DNA from: an uncultured Peptococcaceae bacterium
Lineage (GTDB): Bacteria; Bacillota; Peptococcia; Peptococcales; Peptococcaceae
Length of the DNA stretch: 40,898 bases
Reading direction: 5' to 3'
Assembly: GCA_937976375.1 (NCBI GenBank)
Contig: CALJRU010000006.1
Span: 1 to 40,898 of the forward strand
Made by a program: the position numbers and the translations under genes. The stretch's first letter is position 1; each line of letters opens with the position of its first letter. The notes beneath the pieces were generated by a model that saw only the letters and a program-made list of their open reading frames with translations, did no database searches and was not told the DNA's origin. Shown here piece by piece: positions 28,897-37,884 of the stretch.

Positions 28897-31743
28897 TTAT
28901 TTCTCAACATTCTTTCCCTGTTCGAGTAGTGGTTTCAGGAAGCGTCCTGTGTAAGAATCGGCGCAGGCGGCCACTTGTTCCGGTGTGCCGCTGACGACGA
29001 CGCGTCCACCACCAGCACCGCCTTCCGGACCAAGGTCGATGATGTAGTCGGCGCATTTGATGACGTCGAGGTTGTGCTCGATGATGATCATGCTTTCGCC
29101 GTTGTCAACAAGGCGGCCAAGCACTTTGAGCAGACTGTCGATGTCGGCGGTGTGCAGGCCTGTGGTTGGTTCATCAAGAATATAAAGGGTTTTGCCTGTC
29201 GGACGTTTGGCAAGCTCGGTAGCCAGTTTGACACGCTGCGCTTCACCGCCGGAAAGGGTGGTGGCAGGCTGGCCGAGCTTGATGTAGCCAAGACCGACAT
29301 CCTGAATGGTTTTGATTTTATTGTAGATGCTTGGAATGTTTTCGAAGAATTCGACCGCCTCATCGACGGTCATATCGAGCACCTCGGAGATGTTTTTGCC
29401 ATGATAGGTGACTTCCAGGGTTTCGCGGTTGTAGCGCTTGCCTTTGCAGACTTCGCATGGCGCGTAAACGTCGGGCAGGAAGTGCATCTCGATTTTGATG
29501 ATGCCATCGCCTTTGCAGGCTTCGCAGCGCCCGCCTTTGACGTTGAAGGAGAAGCGGCCGGCTTTGTAGCCGCGAATCTGGGCTTCTTTAGTCTTGGCAA
29601 AGAGGGTGCGGATTTGGTCAAAGGCACCGGTGTAAGTGGCTGGATTGGAACGCGGCGTGCGGCCGATCGGACTTTGGTCGATGTTGATGATTTTGTCAAT
29701 TTGGTCGTAGCCTTCGATGGCGCGATGTTTGCCAGGCACGCCTTTGTACTGCGGATAAATTTTCTGCGCCAGGCTCTTGTAAAGGATCTCATTGACGAGG
29801 GTACTCTTGCCCGAGCCGGAAACACCGGTGACACAGGTGAGCACGCCCAGCGGGAAGCTGACGGTGAGGTTTTTAAGGTTGTTTTCGCGGGCGCCGACGA
29901 CTTTGAGCATGCGTTTTTTGTCGATAGGTCGGCGTTCGGTTGGTACAGCAATGCGCTTGCGCCCGGAGAGATAGTCCCCGGTGATGGACTGTTCATTGGC
30001 GGCAACTTCTTCCGGTGTGCCAGCGGCCACCACTTCACCACCACCAGCGCCAGCGCGAGGGCCAATGTCGACGATGAAGTCGGCGGCGCGCATGGTGTCT
30101 TCATCGTGTTCAACCACGATGACGGTGTTGCCGAGGTCGCGCATGTGTTTCAGGGTGGCAATGAGTTTTTCATTATCGCGCTGGTGCAGCCCGATGGATG
30201 GTTCGTCGAGAATGTAGAGCACGCCAACCAGGCCGCTGCCGATCTGGGTGGCAAGGCGAATGCGCTGGGCTTCGCCGCCGGAGAGGGTGCCTGCGGCACG
30301 GCTCAGGGTCAGATAGGTGAGACCGACGTTGACCAAAAAGCGCAGGCGGTCGGCAATTTCTTTCAGGATGAGGCGCCCAATGAACAGCTGGCGCTCGCTG
30401 AGTTCGATGTGTTCAAAAAAGTCGAGGGCTTCGACGATGGTCATGTCGCAGACTTCCCAGATGGCTTTGCCGCCCACTTCGACGGCCAGCGCTTCCGGAC
30501 GCAGGCGGCGCCCTTTGCAGGCTGGGCAGCGGTCGGTGCGCATGAAGCCTTCGAGCATTTCCATGCTGGCTTCGCTGTGGGTTTCCACGCGGCGGCGTTC
30601 CAGGTTTGGAATCAGGCCTTCGTATGGTTTGCGATAGGTTTTTTCTTCACCAAACATGTTCACGTAGTTGAAGGACACCTGCGGATGATTACCGCCATAG
30701 AGAATCAGATCCTGCTGTTCTTTGGGCAGGTCTTTCCATGGAGTGTCGCGATCGATGCCGACTTTATCGGTGAGACTGAACAGGAGCTGTTCATAATAGT
30801 TTGAGATGGCCCCGCGGCGCCATGGTGCCAGTGCACCATCATTGAGGCTTTTGGTCTTATCAGGAATGATGAGATCAAGGTCAAAACTCATCACCGAGCC
30901 AAGGCCGCTGCAGGTTTCGCAGGCGCCCAGCGGGTTGTTGAAGGAAAAGAGCTGCGGCGTCAGTTCCGGCATGGAAATGCCGCAGTCGAGGCAGGCAAAA
31001 TGTTCACTGAAACGCAGCATTTCGCCGTCGGCATCGACCCACACCTGACCTTCGGCCAGCTCAAGGGCAGCCTGCATGGAGCCTGTGAGGCGGCTTTCGA
31101 TGCCTTCTTTGATCTTGATGCGGTCGACGACCACTTCGATGTAGTGCTTGTTGTTCTTCTTCAGGACGATGTCCTCAGAAAGATCGCGCACCTCGCCATC
31201 GACGCGCACGCGCACATAACCACTCTTGCGCAGTTGTTCAAAGTATTGCTTGAACTCGCCCTTGCGGTTTTGTACCACAGGCGCCAGAATGTGCAGGCGC
31301 GTGCCCGGTTCCAGGGCCATAACCTGGTCCACCATTTGGTCGATGCTCTGCTGATGGATCTCTTTGCCGCATTTTGGGCAGTGCGGCACACCGATGCGAG
31401 CATAGAGCAAACGCAGGTAATCGTAAATTTCGGTGACCGTACCCACAGTGGAACGCGGGTTGCGGCTGGTGGTTTTCTGATCGATGGAAATGGCCGGCGA
31501 CAGGCCGGAGATTTCGTCCACGTCTGGTTTGTCCATCTGTCCCAAGAATTGGCGCGCGTAAGAGGACAGCGATTCCACATAGCGGCGCTGGCCTTCGGCG
31601 TAGATGGTGTCAAAAGCCAACGACGATTTCCCTGAGCCAGACAAGCCTGTCATGACGACAAGTTTGTCGCGAGGGATTTCAAGATCGATGTTTTTCAAAT
31701 TATGGACCCGCGCGCCGCGAATCCGAATGATATTTTCAGCCAT
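28897..31743 (-). CDS. uvrA: Excinuclease ABC subunit A
   Basis: This 948-residue damage sensor of nucleotide excision repair has two ABC ATPase modules. The first Walker A is TGLSGSGKSSLAF (about 33-45) and the second TGVSGSGKSTLVN. Both signature motifs LSGGEAQRI/V are present. Zinc fingers are FACLDCG...CETC in the first half and CEACKGDG...CEVCKGKR in the second. Length is normal. GGAG precedes the ATG, 9 nt after uvrB's stop, so the two are co-transcribed and coupled. Confidence 0.97.
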   Translation of the reverse strand: MAENIIRIRGARVHNLKNIDLEIPRDKLVVMTGLSGSGKSSLAFDTIYAEGQRRYVESLSSYARQFLGQMDKPDVDEISGLSPAISIDQKTTSRNPRSTVGTVTEIYDYLRLLYARIGVPHCPKCGKEIHQQSIDQMVDQVMALEPGTRLHILAPVVQNRKGEFKQYFEQLRKSGYVRVRVDGEVRDLSEDIVLKKNNKHYIEVVVDRIKIKEGIESRLTGSMQAALELAEGQVWVDADGEMLRFSEHFACLDCGISMPELTPQLFSFNNPLGACETCSGLGSVMSFDLDLIIPDKTKSLNDGALAPWRRGAISNYYEQLLFSLTDKVGIDRDTPWKDLPKEQQDLILYGGNHPQVSFNYVNMFGEEKTYRKPYEGLIPNLERRRVETHSEASMEMLEGFMRTDRCPACKGRRLRPEALAVEVGGKAIWEVCDMTIVEALDFFEHIELSERQLFIGRLILKEIADRLRFLVNVGLTYLTLSRAAGTLSGGEAQRIRLATQIGSGLVGVLYILDEPSIGLHQRDNEKLIATLKHMRDLGNTVIVVEHDEDTMRAADFIVDIGPRAGAGGGEVVAAGTPEEVAANEQSITGDYLSGRKRIAVPTERRPIDKKRMLKVVGARENNLKNLTVSFPLGVLTCVTGVSGSGKSTLVNEILYKSLAQKIYPQYKGVPGKHRAIEGYDQIDKIINIDQSPIGRTPRSNPATYTGAFDQIRTLFAKTKEAQIRGYKAGRFSFNVKGGRCEACKGDGIIKIEMHFLPDVYAPCEVCKGKRYNRETLEVTYHGKNISEVLDMTVDEAVEFFENIPSIYNKIKTIQDVGLGYIKLGQPATTLSGGEAQRVKLATELAKRPTGKTLYILDEPTTGLHTADIDSLLKVLGRLVDNGESMIIIEHNLDVIKCADYIIDLGPEGGAGGGRVVVSGTPEQVAACADSYTGRFLKPLLEQGKNVEK

Positions 31744-31752
31744 AATGCTCCT

Positions 31753-33732
31753 TTACTTTTTGTCCATTGCTTCAATGCGGCGGATTTCGTCGCGCAGTTC
31801 AGCAGCGATTTCAAATTCGAGGTTCTTGGCAGCATCCTTCATGGCCTTTTCAAGCAGCATGAGGTGCTGTTTGCGGCCTTTGGCATCGGCAGGCACTTCG
31901 CGGCTGAGGTATTGCGGCGTTTCTTCGGCCACCGCCTTGAGCGGCGAAATGTCGGCGCGCACATCTTTGCGCACCGTCTGCGGCACGATGCCGTGCTCTT
32001 CGTTGTAGGCCATCTGCAGCGAACGACGGCGTGCTGTTTCGTCGATGGTGCGCTGCATGGAGCCAGTGATGACATCGGCATACATGATGACCTCGCCGTG
32101 GGCGTTGCGGGCAGCACGGCCAACGGTCTGAATCATTGAGCGCTCACTGCGCAAGAAGCCTTCTTTGTCGGCATCGATGATGGCCACCAGCGACACTTCC
32201 GGCAGGTCCAGCCCTTCACGCAGCAAGTTGATGCCGACGAGCACGTCAAACTCGCCCAAGCGCAGATCGCGCAAAATTTCCATGCGCTCCAATGCCTTGA
32301 TCTCCGAATGCAAATACCGCGCTGCGATGCTGGCATTGACGAGATAGTCGGTGAGGTCCTCGGCCATGCGCTTGGTCAGCGTGGTGACCAGCACACGCTC
32401 ATCACGAGCAATGCGGCCACGTACGCGGTCGATGAGGTCATCGATCTGCCCAGCGATTGGGCGCACCTCGATGGTTGGGTCCAAAAGCCCCGTTGGGCGA
32501 ATGATCTGTTCCACCACTTGCTGGCTGTGTGCCAATTCATAGTCACCTGGTGTGGCAGACACATAGATGGTTTGATGCACCTTTTCTTCAAACTCTTCAA
32601 AATGCAGCGGACGGTTGTCCAAAGCCGATGGCAGGCGGAAGCCATGCTCGACAAGGTTTTCCTTGCGTGAGCGGTCGCCTGCAAACATACCGCCAATCTG
32701 CGGCACAGCCACGTGACTTTCATCGATGAAGGTGATAAAGTCCGGCGGGAAGAAGTCCAAAAGCGTGTCTGGCGTGCTTCCTGGTTCACGTCCCGACAAA
32801 GGGCGAGCATAGTTTTCAACGCCGGAGCAATAGCCCACTTCACGCAGCATTTCCAGGTCGTAGCGGGTGCGCTGTTCCAGGCGCTGCGCTTCCAAGAGCT
32901 TTCCTTCGCTCTTAAATTCGGCTAGGCGCTCCTCAAGCTCACTTTCGATGTTGGCAATGGCGGTGTCGAGGTATTCCGGGTCGGTGACATAGTGGGTGTT
33001 TGGATAAATGCTCACATGCTCACGCTCACCAGCAACCTTGCCTGTGAGGTAATCAAACTCGGCAATGCGGTCGACTTCGTCGCCGAAAAATTCGATGCGG
33101 ATGCCGCGCTCACTGCTCGACGCCGGCATGACTTCGACACAGTCGCCGCGCACGCGGAAGGTGCCGCGCTTAAAGTCCATGTCGTTACGCTCGTATTGGA
33201 TTTCGATGAGCTTGCGCAGCACATCGTCGCGCTCGATCTCCTGCCCTGGGCGCAGGTTCAGCACCTCGTTGCGGTAGAATTCCGGCGAGCCCAAGCCATA
33301 GATGCAGCTGACAGAAGCGATGATGATGACATCGCGGCGCTCCAGCAGCGAAGCCGTCGCTGAGTGACGCAGTTTTTCGATGGTCTCGTTGATCTGCGCA
33401 TCTTTTTCAATATAGGTATCCGTTGAGGCCACGTATGCCTCTGGTTGATAGTAATCGTAGTAAGAGACAAAGTATTCCACGGCATTGTTCGGGAAAAACG
33501 CCTTAAACTCGCTGTAAAGCTGGGCAGCCAGCGTCTTGTTCGGCTCAAAAATGAGCGCCGGGCGGTTGGCCTTGGCGATGATGTTCGCCATGGTGTAGGT
33601 CTTGCCGCTGCCGGTGACCCCCAAGAGCGTCTGCCGATGGTAGCCCAGATTCAGCCCTTCAAAGAGCGCATCAATCGCCTGCGGCTGATCGCCCGTCGGC
33701 GCAAACGGCGCCACCAATTCAAAATCTGCCAT
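31753..33732 (-). CDS. uvrB: Excinuclease ABC subunit B
   Basis: This 659-residue DNA helicase-like protein loads at damage recognised by UvrA and recruits UvrC. It has Walker A GVTGSGKTYTMAN, a beta-hairpin YYDYYQPEAYV, the helicase motif VGRAARN and a C-terminal UVR domain (LEKAMKDAAKNLEFEIAAELRDEI, read in two parts). The family start MADFELVAPF is at 33732, with GAGGTG upstream. A longer in-frame ATG at 33840 lies upstream of the promoter and is rejected. No clear LexA/DinR box was found. Confidence 0.97.
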   Translation of the reverse strand: MADFELVAPFAPTGDQPQAIDALFEGLNLGYHRQTLLGVTGSGKTYTMANIIAKANRPALIFEPNKTLAAQLYSEFKAFFPNNAVEYFVSYYDYYQPEAYVASTDTYIEKDAQINETIEKLRHSATASLLERRDVIIIASVSCIYGLGSPEFYRNEVLNLRPGQEIERDDVLRKLIEIQYERNDMDFKRGTFRVRGDCVEVMPASSSERGIRIEFFGDEVDRIAEFDYLTGKVAGEREHVSIYPNTHYVTDPEYLDTAIANIESELEERLAEFKSEGKLLEAQRLEQRTRYDLEMLREVGYCSGVENYARPLSGREPGSTPDTLLDFFPPDFITFIDESHVAVPQIGGMFAGDRSRKENLVEHGFRLPSALDNRPLHFEEFEEKVHQTIYVSATPGDYELAHSQQVVEQIIRPTGLLDPTIEVRPIAGQIDDLIDRVRGRIARDERVLVTTLTKRMAEDLTDYLVNASIAARYLHSEIKALERMEILRDLRLGEFDVLVGINLLREGLDLPEVSLVAIIDADKEGFLRSERSMIQTVGRAARNAHGEVIMYADVITGSMQRTIDETARRRSLQMAYNEEHGIVPQTVRKDVRADISPLKAVAEETPQYLSREVPADAKGRKQHLMLLEKAMKDAAKNLEFEIAAELRDEIRRIEAMDKK

Positions 33733-33779
33733 GTCATTCACCTCATTTTCGTTGATCGTCTGTATTTTTCCATCTCTAT

Positions 33780-33808
33780 AGTATACGCCATTTGTAAATT
33801 TGTGACAA
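33780..33808 (-). promoter_or_regulatory. Promoter of uvrBA
   Basis: TTGTCA and TATACT are separated by 17 nt on the minus strand, about 40 nt before the uvrB ATG. Confidence 0.65.
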
Positions 33809-33930
33809 TGCTTCTCATATATTCTATACAGAAAATCCACAAGCGCCGCAACGCAAAAAATCGCGCCTGCCCACCGCCGGACAGACGCGTCGTTTCTTCA
33901 CACAAACGCCCCACGCCATCAAATTTCGCA

Positions 33931-34022
33931 ATTTCATTCAGACAGATTTCCAGTTTTCATTCAGTGAGATTCTCGATTTTCATTCAGACAGATTCTCAGT
34001 TTTCATTCAGTGAGATTTCGCA
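33931..34022. repeat. Four tandem 23-bp repeats
   Basis: The units start at 33931, 33954, 33977 and 34000. Each reads TTTTCATTCA then GACAGATT or GTGAGATT and a short tail. Variants alternate (A, B, A, B), so the array also reads as two 46-bp units. It lies between the cstA terminator and the uvrB promoter. There are no unique spacers, so it is not a CRISPR. The stretch 33809-33930 holds nothing else recognisable. Confidence 0.85.
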
Positions 34023-34025
34023 CAC

Positions 34026-34060
34026 AAAAAAACAGCCCCACACAACACGGTGTGGAGCTG
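34026..34060 (-). terminator. Terminator of cstA
   Basis: The CAGCCCCACAC / GTGTGGAGCTG stem (11 bp, one wobble) has a 6-nt loop and seven T on the minus strand. Confidence 0.9.
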
Positions 34061-34073
34061 ATAACATCCAGAA

Positions 34074-35549
34074 TTATTTCTTCTGTGCCTTGATGGCTTC
34101 GCGCTTTTTGCCGTACCAGATCAAAATGAACAGGTACGCAGCAGCAACGACAACGCCGATGATGTAGGCAGCGGTCCATGGCACGTTGAAGCCGATCTTA
34201 GCATTAACAATGTAGGTCACCGTCACGAAGGTGTACCAAGTGCCAGGAATGAGCGGCATCCAGGCAAACTTGCCGCGGCCCGTTTCGAACATCCAGATGG
34301 TGATGGCCAGGAAGGCAAAGAGCGACAGGGTCTGGTTGGACCATGCAAAGTAGCGCCAGAGAATGTTGAAGCCATCGGCATTGCTCTTCGCAAAGACAAG
34401 AATGACAGCAACGAGCGCAAAGATAATTGCAGCCAGGCCTACACGCTTAACGGCGGATTTCTGATCCAGGTGCAGCGCATCAGCAACAGACATACGCAGA
34501 GCGCGCAGCGCCGTGTCACCGGAAGTGATTGGCAGCACAATAACACCAATGAGGGCGATGATCCCGCCGACGTTGCCGAGCACATATTTGCAGACAACAC
34601 CAATGGTGCCGGTAGCGAGGGAAGCGTTGCCTTCCTGCAGGCCGAGGTTGTACACGCCCATAGCGCCAGCAGCCCAAACCATGGCGATGAACCCTTCAAG
34701 GATCATCATGTTATAGAAAGTCATGCGGCCCTGACGTTCGCTCTTCATGGTACGGGAAATAATCGCCGTCTGCGTGGAGTGGAAGCCAGAGAGAATACCG
34801 CAGGCAACCGTGATGAAGAAAATTGGGATGAAATGGTTGGCGTCAAAATAGTCGCCATAAGCAAATACAGCACCGTTCCAGTTGTCCCAAAGGTTGAGCA
34901 GTGGGAAGTCTTTGACAAAGATCCCAATAAAAATCCCGATGGCAGAGAACAACAGAATCGCACCAAACACTGGATAAATGCGGCCGATGATCTTATCAAT
35001 TGGGAACAGGGTGGCGATCAGATAATAAACGAAGATAACCCCATAAATCACCCAAGTGGACACAGACGTTGCTGCGCCATCAAACCCAAAGACCTGTGTA
35101 GCGGCAATGTCGCCAGGGGTGTAAATGAACACAGCACCAACCAACAGCAGCAGCAAACTGCAGAAGATCTGATAAACAGTGTACACGCCCTTGTTGCTGT
35201 ACTTGCGGATCATGTCCGGCATCTGTGTGCCGCCGTCGCGCAGGCAGATCATGCCGGAGAAATAGTCGTGCATGGCCCCGCCGATGATGTTCCCAATAGG
35301 AATAGTGATGAAGGCGATTGGCCCGAACAAAATCCCCTGGATTGGCCCCAAAATAGGACCTGTGCCAGCGATGTTCAGCAAATTGATGAGGCTGTTCTTC
35401 CAGCCTTTCATCGGTACGTAGTCGACGCCGTCCTGCTTGGTGTAAGCAGGGGTTTGTCGATCATCCGGACCGAAAACATGCTCGCAAAACTTTCCGTAGA
35501 TGGCAGCACCCACGAAAAGGATCACGAGACCAATAATAAATGTGGTCAT
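34074..35549 (-). CDS. cstA: Carbon starvation protein CstA-family transporter
   Basis: This 491-residue membrane protein has about 13 to 14 spans. It shows the CstA landmarks LLNIAGTGPILGPIQGILFGP (here split LLNIAGTGPI / GPIQGILFGP), MHDYFSGM, RDGG and SGFHSTQTAIISRT. Family members import pyruvate or peptides. The length is that of the shorter Bacillota type (E. coli CstA is about 700). AGAGGA lies 7 nt before the ATG at 35549. It is monocistronic. An inverted repeat at 35597-35620 overlaps the likely promoter. Confidence 0.92.
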   Translation of the reverse strand: MTTFIIGLVILFVGAAIYGKFCEHVFGPDDRQTPAYTKQDGVDYVPMKGWKNSLINLLNIAGTGPILGPIQGILFGPIAFITIPIGNIIGGAMHDYFSGMICLRDGGTQMPDMIRKYSNKGVYTVYQIFCSLLLLLVGAVFIYTPGDIAATQVFGFDGAATSVSTWVIYGVIFVYYLIATLFPIDKIIGRIYPVFGAILLFSAIGIFIGIFVKDFPLLNLWDNWNGAVFAYGDYFDANHFIPIFFITVACGILSGFHSTQTAIISRTMKSERQGRMTFYNMMILEGFIAMVWAAGAMGVYNLGLQEGNASLATGTIGVVCKYVLGNVGGIIALIGVIVLPITSGDTALRALRMSVADALHLDQKSAVKRVGLAAIIFALVAVILVFAKSNADGFNILWRYFAWSNQTLSLFAFLAITIWMFETGRGKFAWMPLIPGTWYTFVTVTYIVNAKIGFNVPWTAAYIIGVVVAAAYLFILIWYGKKREAIKAQKK

Positions 35550-35596
35550 AGATGATTCCTCTCTTTCTTTCGAACACTTTCGTGTTTTGTTCATCT

Positions 35597-35620
35597 GTTA
35601 TAATACAACTTTTTTATAAC
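35597..35620 (-). promoter_or_regulatory. Inverted repeat at the cstA promoter
   Basis: GTTATAA (35597-35603) and TTATAAC (35614-35620) are separated by 10 nt, about 50 nt before the cstA ATG and overlapping -10-like TATTAT. The regulator is unknown. Confidence 0.4.
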
Positions 35621-35725
35621 GCATGGAAATAAAACTTTTTTATTATCTTTTTTAGCCTTGTGAACGACAAAAAATATTTTGATTCGCGTGATTTTTCACA
35701 AAAAATCCACTTTTCAAAATCTATA

Positions 35726-36643
35726 CTATAACAGTTTGATCATGGCTGCACCAACCACCATGATCACAACCCCCAAAATCTTGCGCACATTCACTGGTGC
35801 ACGCTGCGCACCGAGAATGCCAAAATGATCCACCACCAGGCCGCCAGCCGTGGCACCCACGAGAAGAATGATGACGCTCATGCCCGTGCCAATGGCACCA
35901 GAAATGACCACATTGGCGAGCACATAGAGGCTCCCCAGCGCCCCGCCAATCCACATCCACCATGGACGATTGCCAGGAATGACCGCTTCCTTCACGCCGC
36001 GTGTGAACAGGCAAACGATGATCAATAACAAGGTGCCCACCAAAAAAGACACCAGCGACGCCTTCAAGGACGAATCAATCGCCTTGCCAAGATAACCATT
36101 GACCGCCGTTTGCGTCGCGCTGAGCATGCCGCCAGCGACACCGGCGATCTGCCAGAAGATGAGCCCGCGTGCACGCGCTGCCGAAGCACCTTCACTGTGA
36201 CGCGCCTTTGCCAGCGTGACAATAACCACCCCGGCAATGACCAGCACAGCCCCTGCCAAACGCAGCACCGACAGTGGCACCTGTACACCGCGGAACAAGC
36301 CGAAGTTATCCACGATCAGCCCCATCAGGATTTGTCCCAGCGTTGGCAGAATCACCGTCTGCACACTGCCGATGCGCGGAAAGAGCAGAATGTTCAGCGT
36401 CAAAAAGATCACGCCGCACACCCCGCCCAGCCAAATCCAGGCTGGCAGATCAAAGAGCGTTCCCCATGGCAGCGCCACCCCTTCGCCAGTAACCACCAGC
36501 AGCAGTGCCAAAAAAACAAGACCAACAATAAATGAAATCAGCGCGGCACTGTATGGCGATCCTGTGCGCCCGCGCAAACGTGCGTTCACACTCGTCTGCA
36601 GCGGCAGACAGCATCCCGCTAAAATGCCAAGCAAATAAAACAT
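35726..36643 (-). CDS. DMT-superfamily exporter, tandem DUF606/YdcZ type
   Basis: This 305-residue membrane protein has about ten spans. It consists of two related halves (1-150 and 160-305), each with an early GLLxxxQTxxNxxLG/R-type motif: CLPLQTSVNARLRG and MLSATQTAVNGYLGK. Each ends in a GLIVDNFG / GLVVDHFG motif. That is the DUF606 (PF04657) pattern in a fused form. The substrate is unknown. AAAGGGG lies 7 nt before the ATG at 36643. It follows no clear operon partner. Confidence 0.85.
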   Translation of the reverse strand: MFYLLGILAGCCLPLQTSVNARLRGRTGSPYSAALISFIVGLVFLALLLVVTGEGVALPWGTLFDLPAWIWLGGVCGVIFLTLNILLFPRIGSVQTVILPTLGQILMGLIVDNFGLFRGVQVPLSVLRLAGAVLVIAGVVIVTLAKARHSEGASAARARGLIFWQIAGVAGGMLSATQTAVNGYLGKAIDSSLKASLVSFLVGTLLLIIVCLFTRGVKEAVIPGNRPWWMWIGGALGSLYVLANVVISGAIGTGMSVIILLVGATAGGLVVDHFGILGAQRAPVNVRKILGVVIMVVGAAMIKLL

Positions 36644-36713
36644 ACTATTTCCCCTTTCTATCATCAATCATGACAACGTTCCTATTATATGAAAAGACCT
36701 CCACAAGCGCAAT

Positions 36714-36746
36714 AAAAAACACGCGCCGGAAACCTCCAGCGCGTGT
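36714..36746 (-). terminator. Terminator after the 113-residue membrane protein gene
   Basis: The ACACGCGC / GCGCGTGT stem has a 12-nt loop, then TTTTTT on the minus strand. Confidence 0.85.
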
Positions 36747-36763
36747 TCCATTCCTATAAAAAA

Positions 36764-37105
36764 CTAATCCAGCGTATAAATTGCCATCAGCACAGCCAAG
36801 ATAAAGCAGCCAAGCACATAGAGCAGCGCCCAGCCCATCAGCCAATGTCCCAACAGCATAGCAACCGTCAGGATCAATCCCAACACCACCCAGGCAGACA
36901 GCATCACCTTGATCTCGCGGCCATAGCGATCGCTGCGTAAAAAGAACACCAGCGTTACACCGCAGATCACAAGATTGTAAAACTGTATCAGCTTGGTCAA
37001 CCCATCCTGCCAACTCTCAACCATCTGTCCCAAAAGGAACACCGCTGCAAAAAGCACCACATTCGATACAATCCAGAATCGTCGCCATTTTCGCATGTCA
37101 TTCAT
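36764..37105 (-). CDS. Small four-span membrane protein, unknown
   Basis: This 113-residue protein starts MNDMRKWRRFWIVSNVV. It has hydrophobic segments at about 10-26, 38-55, 63-83 and 88-108. No family is recognised. GGGAGG lies 8 nt before the ATG at 37105. A perfect TATAAT (37159-37164) with a weak -35 lies upstream. The gene is 95 nt downstream of another small membrane protein gene on the same strand. Confidence 0.7.
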   Translation of the reverse strand: MNDMRKWRRFWIVSNVVLFAAVFLLGQMVESWQDGLTKLIQFYNLVICGVTLVFFLRSDRYGREIKVMLSAWVVLGLILTVAMLLGHWLMGWALLYVLGCFILAVLMAIYTLD

Positions 37106-37200
37106 CCGTGAACCCTCCCTTGGTTCCCTCCACACAAACAACAGACGGCTTTTCTGTATTATACCATAGCAGCAGTAGTGGTGCAGACAAATCGAATAGT

Positions 37201-37605
37201 TTACCATGGCCAATCTTCATCATCATGTTTGCGTTTGCCCGTCATATTGAAAAAATCTTTTTTCGGATCAATCACTCGCTTAACCATCCGCGCACATGCC
37301 GTCCAGACAGCCCCAGTGAACACACACACCACCATCCAGACCTGAATATAGTCCCAACCCTTACCCACATACAACACATAGAAACACAGCCAGTCAATCT
37401 GCCACACCGCCAGCCAAATCAAAGCAATTTTGAGCCAATCGCCCTTGACTGGTGGCTTTTTTCTCATCAGAAACATGACACCGAAGCAGACCAACACCAA
37501 TCCACCCAAAAGCAGCCACTGCTCCTGCGAGCCAAAATAAACATTACGCGGCCGCACAATGCCATGATTCATGACATTTCCTGCTTTAACAACGCTTATT
37601 AGCAT
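37201..37605 (-). CDS. Small membrane protein with charged tail, unknown
   Basis: This 134-residue protein starts MLISVVKAGNVMNHG. It has three hydrophobic segments (about 27-45, 57-77, 86-106) and a basic/acidic tail ending KRKHDDEDWPW. GGGAGG lies 8 nt before the ATG at 37605. ATG at 37572 is an alternative. I recognise no family. It probably belongs with the 58-residue and lipoprotein genes upstream. Confidence 0.65.
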   Translation of the reverse strand: MLISVVKAGNVMNHGIVRPRNVYFGSQEQWLLLGGLVLVCFGVMFLMRKKPPVKGDWLKIALIWLAVWQIDWLCFYVLYVGKGWDYIQVWMVVCVFTGAVWTACARMVKRVIDPKKDFFNMTGKRKHDDEDWPW

Positions 37606-37680
37606 GGCCAATCCCTCCCAAAGCACTGACATACAAGCAGCAGCGCCTGCGCACATTTCTCCGAACATGCGCAAGCGCCG

Positions 37681-37857
37681 TTATTTTTGATTCTTTTCAT
37701 TGTAATCTTTAGGAATGGCACCCCATCCATCTTTTGGCGTTTTAGAACGGTCATAGACAACATCCCAGAGAGAATTTCGTGCCAGCCCAGCCTTATCGCG
37801 CTTGCTGTACGTTTTATCGCTGGCAAAAATACGCCGAATCTTTTCTAACCAACGCAT
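37681..37857 (-). CDS. Small soluble protein, 58 residues, unknown
   Basis: It starts MRWLEKIRRIFASDKTYSKR and ends PKDYNEKNQK. It is charged, with no membrane span; WDVVYDRSKTPKDGWG sits near the centre. The ribosome site is weak (AAAGAG, 8 nt). It lies 27 nt after the lipoprotein gene. Downstream, a strong hairpin (37644-37679) without a minus-strand T-run precedes the next gene. Codon use and the uninterrupted frame support it as real. No family is recognised. Confidence 0.55.
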   Translation of the reverse strand: MRWLEKIRRIFASDKTYSKRDKAGLARNSLWDVVYDRSKTPKDGWGAIPKDYNEKNQK

Positions 37858-37884
37858 AAAGCGTACTCTTTCATCTTTATTATA

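Noticed and set aside
33931..34022. CRISPR array
   Set aside because: The 23-bp units are contiguous with no unique spacers and no cas genes are present.
35688..35702. CRP/FNR-type site (TGTGA-AAAA-TCACG) upstream of cstA
   Set aside because: The half-site spacing is 4 rather than 6, and the element lies too far from a clear promoter to support the call.
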